16,515 nucleotides of DNA. Origin: Ramicandelaber brevisporus (Eukaryota; Kickxellomycota; Ramicandelaberales; Ramicandelaberaceae). Shown here one piece after another: positions 13,764-16,515 of this stretch. The stretch covers positions 1 through 16,515 of the forward strand of contig MU603183.1 in NCBI GenBank assembly GCA_025201865.1, written 5' to 3'. Below the pieces are notes generated by a model, which was given only the letters and a program-made list of their open reading frames with translations, did not search any database and was not told the DNA's origin. Position numbers and translations under genes: made by a program. Position 1 is the first letter of the stretch. Each line of letters begins with the position of its first letter.

Positions 13764-14616
13764 CTTCGCCAGTTCCAGCGGATGTTGTTGCTCCAGGAGC
13801 CACTTGCTGTGCCCGAATGCCTGTGGCAGGACCATGAGCTGATGCGCCGGCGGCAGTAGTAGTTGGAACGGCAGCAGAAGCGGCGGCAGATGGAGCCTGA
13901 GTCCTGCTGTATTGCGATGCAGCCGCTGCTGGATGATAGCTGCTTGCCGTCGCTGATGAAGTTGCTGCAGCCGTCGTTGATGTAACCGCTGCGCCGCCAG
14001 CACCAGCACCACCATATGTACCCGCCGCTCCATATCCAGCGTATGTTGATGCTCCAGCACCTGCTGCTCCAGCTCCAGCTCCAGCTGCTGCTGATGCTGA
14101 TGCTGACGTTTGCATGCCATATTGATAGCGCTCAGCAGCTGATGATGATGCGGTGGCTCCGGTGCTGCCAGCCATTCCGTATGTTCCCATGTATCCAGCG
14201 TATCCGCCAGCTGCTCCACCGACTCCCGATGTCGCTCCCATTCCTGGTCTCGCTACATGCCGCATTTCCACCGCAGCCTTAGCTCTTGCCAAGTCCATTT
14301 CAAACCGAGACTTGATTTGTCCGAGCTCTGTCATCAGCGCACTGATTGCTGCCGACGTTACTGCAATTGGCGTCGTCTCTGTCGTTGTTTGTACAATCAC
14401 ATTGACAACCGGGTTCAATGGATGAGGTGACTTGTAGGCCGCAAACAGCACGCGTTGATCTTTGAGAAGCTGTGCCTGAAGCAGATTGCCAAGTGTGTGG
14501 TCTTCGAGGTGGATCTTGAGCTCGGCTGCATTCTGAAGCTGTGGATATGGCTGCAACACCACCTTTGGCACACCAGGTGGCAGTACAAACAACTCGTTAC
14601 GGTCAGGCTGGTTCAT
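13714..14616 (-). CDS. RPB11: RNA polymerase II subunit Rpb11 with long Gly/Ala/Tyr-rich tail
   Basis: 300 residues. Residues 1 to about 122 are a full Rpb11 (POLR2J), which pairs with Rpb3 to form the alpha-like assembly platform of Pol II in the nucleus. Diagnostic segments are LEDHTLGNLLQAQLLKD (37-53), VLFAAYKSPHPLNP (56-69), VQTTTETTP (75-83), and the final helix to about 118. Family members usually end near 115-120. Here the frame continues for about 175 residues rich in Gly, Ala, Ser and Thr, with ten tyrosines, two related blocks (YAGYMGTYG at 139-147 and YAGYGAAGTYGG at 192-203), and an acidic end (DEDNEE, VDVDF). The frame is open with no stop, so the tail is probably translated, unless splicing removes part of it. 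The start ATG at 14616 fits the family. It is divergent from RPL8, and SEN34 follows 74 bp downstream. Confidence 0.93.
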   Translation of the reverse strand: MNQPDRNELFVLPPGVPKVVLQPYPQLQNAAELKIHLEDHTLGNLLQAQLLKDQRVLFAAYKSPHPLNPVVNVIVQTTTETTPIAVTSAAISALMTELGQIKSRFEMDLARAKAAVEMRHVARPGMGATSGVGGAAGGYAGYMGTYGMAGSTGATASSSAAERYQYGMQTSASASAAAGAGAGAAGAGASTYAGYGAAGTYGGAGAGGAAVTSTTAAATSSATASSYHPAAAASQYSRTQAPSAAASAAVPTTTAAGASAHGPATGIRAQQVAPGATTSAGTGEGMDEDNEEGGGVDVDF

Positions 14617-15086
14617 CGCTCAAGTACCGTCGTCAACAATAAAAAAAACAAAAAACAAAAACAAAAAAGAAACAAAAGAAACAAAAACAAGAAAACCAAC
14701 AATGAAGTTGCAAGTTCAAATAAGCAAAAGACAACATGACCTGCCATCTTCGCAGTACTCATTCCATATGATTGTACTAGTATCATTATACTATGCAATT
14801 ATTGGCGTTACTTGGGGTTGACTTGCTTGTAATCTAGACGATGGAATGTGTTAGCGGATATCCACAATGTTTTCAAACTAAGAAACTAAGAATCGCAAAT
14901 TAAAATAGCGGCATGACGGAAAATTGATTTAATTTTGAATTCAGAGAGAAAAAGCACAGAAAAATACACACACAAGTGCAAACACACACTCATACACACG
15001 CAGCTCCGTTTTGTTGATCTTGATTCTCCCTCTCTCAACCACCTGTTTTGCAGATTACAACCTCGAACAAAAGAAAGACATAAAAC
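14617..15086. promoter_or_regulatory. Divergent promoter region between RPB11 and RPL8
   Basis: 470 bp between two divergently transcribed housekeeping genes. Next to RPB11 is a long A-rich tract on the + strand (about 14639-14695; T-rich on the RPB11 coding strand), likely nucleosome-poor promoter or leader DNA. The central part (14750-14900) is AT-rich. On the RPL8 side a CA-rich stretch (14965-15000) is followed by a C/T tract and a good acceptor, TTTTGCAG ending at 15053, only 33 nt before the RPL8 ATG. This suggests a 5' UTR intron in RPL8; a donor was not clear (GTAATC at 14829 is possible). Confidence 0.5.
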
Positions 15087-16497
15087 ATGGCTCCAAAGAA
15101 GGTCGCTCCAGCTCCAGCTATCGCCAACAAGGGCAAGGCTGCCGCCGCCGTTGCCAGCAAGAACGCTGCCAACCCACTCTTCGAGCGCAAGCCACGCAAC
15201 TTCGGCATTGGCCAGGAGATCCAGCCAAAGAAGGACCTCCGTCGCTACGTCAAGTGGCCAGAGTACGTCCGCCACCAGCGCCAGCGCAAGATCCTCAACA
15301 TGCGCTTGAAGGTTCCACCAGCAATCAACCAGTTCACCAAGGTGGCTGACCGCAACACTGGTACGTTTTTTATACAGTTGCTACTGTTATATCTAGCATG
15401 AAACTTGCACCGCTCACAAAGCAGAGTACTGATCACACAGTCTGCTCTCCATCATCATCATCACTATTACTATTGCTGCATGCCTCTCACTCGTCGTCTA
15501 TCTTTATGATCAAAGTGATCTATGGCATTGCTTTTTTGGCATTGACTCTAACTGTGTCTTTGCTGGCGAAGCTGTTGCTGCACAGTTTCATTGATGACTC
15601 TGTTGCATACATACATTTGCTTCTGCCTTGTGTTAATACAGCTTGCGAGTGTCCCTCACGACTTGTACTCGGCCATGAGCCATGTTCTATGTCATTGTTG
15701 GATGCGACCATATGGATACACTGCTTCCTCTTCAAAGCGAAGTCACGTTCCATGAGCATGCTGATGGTGGTTGATGTGCATCTAGCCTTTTTTGTATTCA
15801 AAATTTGGCTAGCCATCATGTAGTCAATTGAATCTCTCTGACTCGTAGCGTTGAGCTTTTACCTGTCATTTGATTCAACTTTGGCAATGACCCATCACCA
15901 ACAAGCGCGTTTATACTGACTATTCTCATTCTCTTATTCACCATTTCCTTCTGCTATTTGTTGTGATATCTACCGTTTATAGCCACCAAGCTGTTCTCCC
16001 TTGCTGACAAGTACCGCCCAGAGACCAACGCCGAGAAGAAGGCTCGTCTCTTGGAGGCCGCCGCCAAGAAGGCCAACAAGGAGGAGGTCAAGACCCCAAA
16101 GCCAGTCGTCGTCAAGTACGGTCTGAACCACGTCACCGCCCTTGTTGAGAACAAGAAGGCTCAGCTCGTTGTCATTGCCAACGACGTCAACCCAATCGAG
16201 CTCGTCCTCTGGCTCCCAGCCCTCTGCCGCAAGATGGGTATCCCATACGTCATCGTCAAGGGCAAGGCTCGTCTCGGCACTGTTGTCCACAAGAAGACCT
16301 CCGCTGTCCTCGCCTTCACCGAGGTCAAGCCAGAGGACCAGGCTGAGCTCGCCGCTCTCGTCACCGCCGCCAAGGGCATCTACGAGAAGGACGACAAGCA
16401 CCGCAAGCACTGGGGTGGTGGCATCATGGGCGCCAAGTCCCAGGCCGTCATGCGCAAGCGCGCCGCCGCTGCCGCCAAGGAGCTCACCATCAACTAA
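15087..16497 (+). CDS. RPL8: 60S ribosomal protein eL8 (Rpl8; human RPL7A), one intron
   Basis: Exons 15087-15360 and 15983-16497 join in phase 1 (codon G|CC, Ala92) to a 262-residue protein. The junction [19 protein letters not shown] matches the conserved eL8 sequence, so the splice sites are firm. eL8 is a large-subunit protein of the L7Ae family that binds kink-turn RNA. The N-terminal arm is Lys/Ala-rich. [20 protein letters not shown] (29-48) is a family hallmark, and the L7Ae fold spans about 133-218 ([31 protein letters not shown]). The C-terminal part contains [12 protein letters not shown]. Length is normal (yeast 256, human 266). Codon choice is strongly biased to C/G endings, except proline, which is CCA in all 16 cases; this points to high expression. 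A short 5' UTR exon of 33 nt is likely. The gene is complete in the window. Confidence 0.97.
15361..15982 (+). other. RPL8 coding-sequence intron (622 nt)
   Basis: Donor GTACGT and acceptor TTTATAG. It is confirmed by the conserved protein sequence on both sides and the exact frame. It is the only intron that can be placed in a CDS of this window and is larger than usual for fungi. A CTGAC at 15916 is a possible branch site, though 63 nt from the acceptor. It contains a hairpin at 15782-15812 and no clear snoRNA. Confidence 0.95.
15782..15812 (+). repeat. Imperfect hairpin inside the RPL8 intron
   Basis: CTAGCC (15782-15787) pairs with GGCTAG (15807-15812), and inside it TTTTG pairs with CAAAA around a TATT loop, separated by a small internal loop. 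Eleven base pairs in total. It may be a structural element of the intron or of a hosted RNA; its role is unknown. Confidence 0.5.
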
Positions 16498-16515
16498 ATC
16501 ACTCACATTGTTTAA

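Noticed and set aside
13668-14219. 183-residue Q/H/L-rich frame overlapping RPB11
   Set aside because: It is the alternative reading of the repetitive Rpb11 tail DNA; the Rpb11 frame is continuous with a conserved core.
10100-14616. A functional operon-like cluster of trehalase, SEN34 and RPB11
   Set aside because: The functions are unrelated and 834 bp separate trehalase from SEN34; only the RPB11-SEN34 pair is close enough to consider coupling.
15591-15764. Box C/D snoRNA in the RPL8 intron
   Set aside because: The C-like box (TTGATGA) and nearest useful CTGA are about 170 nt apart, and the flanking stem is short and offset; not enough to annotate.
15970-16506. 178-residue frame antisense to RPL8
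   Set aside because: It is produced by the strong codon bias of RPL8; it is Leu/Gly/Asp-rich with no family match.
1-16515. tRNA, rRNA, transposon, terminal repeat or CRISPR array
   Set aside because: No B-box-like GGTTCGAATCC, no rRNA-like sequence, no transposase or reverse transcriptase motif, no long terminal or regularly spaced repeats were seen by eye.

Overview
The window looks like nuclear DNA of a fungus. Coding sequences are interrupted rarely, and the one intron inside a CDS is a clean GT..AG intron. Upstream regions are strongly C/T-rich on the coding strand. One gene encodes an Rcf2-type HIG1 protein, a family best known from fungi. The phylum cannot be fixed from sequence alone. 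A secreted, animal-like GH37 trehalase would fit an early-diverging lineage, but this is inference.

Layout: 1-3095 has no supported protein-coding gene. It is microsatellite-rich and C/T-biased, with promoter-like islands near 1040-1340 and 2866 and several intron-like splice-site pairs, so it probably holds the promoter and long 5' leader of the next gene. 3096-4490 (+) encodes a Q-rich, SP-rich protein with a basic STPR-like region, probably a nuclear regulator. Convergent to it, 5019-5603 (-) encodes an Rcf2 respiratory supercomplex factor. 6284-9754 (-) encodes a Hul5/UBE3C HECT ubiquitin ligase. 10100-12169 (-) encodes a secreted GH37 trehalase. 13004-13639 (-) encodes tRNA-splicing endonuclease subunit Sen34, only 74 bp downstream of RPB11. 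13714-14616 (-) encodes RNA polymerase II subunit Rpb11 with an unusual ~175-residue Gly/Ala/Tyr-rich tail. 15087-16497 (+, one 622-nt intron) encodes ribosomal protein eL8 (Rpl8; human RPL7A), divergent from RPB11.

The genes are mostly unlinked housekeeping functions: respiration, protein quality control, trehalose use, transcription, tRNA splicing and translation. No multi-gene pathway, mobile element, CRISPR array or RNA gene was found. The most unusual items are the Rpb11 tail, a textbook intron signal spanning the RPB11-SEN34 junction, the basic/Q-rich regulator with its very long C/T-rich upstream region, and exclusive CCA use for proline in RPL8.
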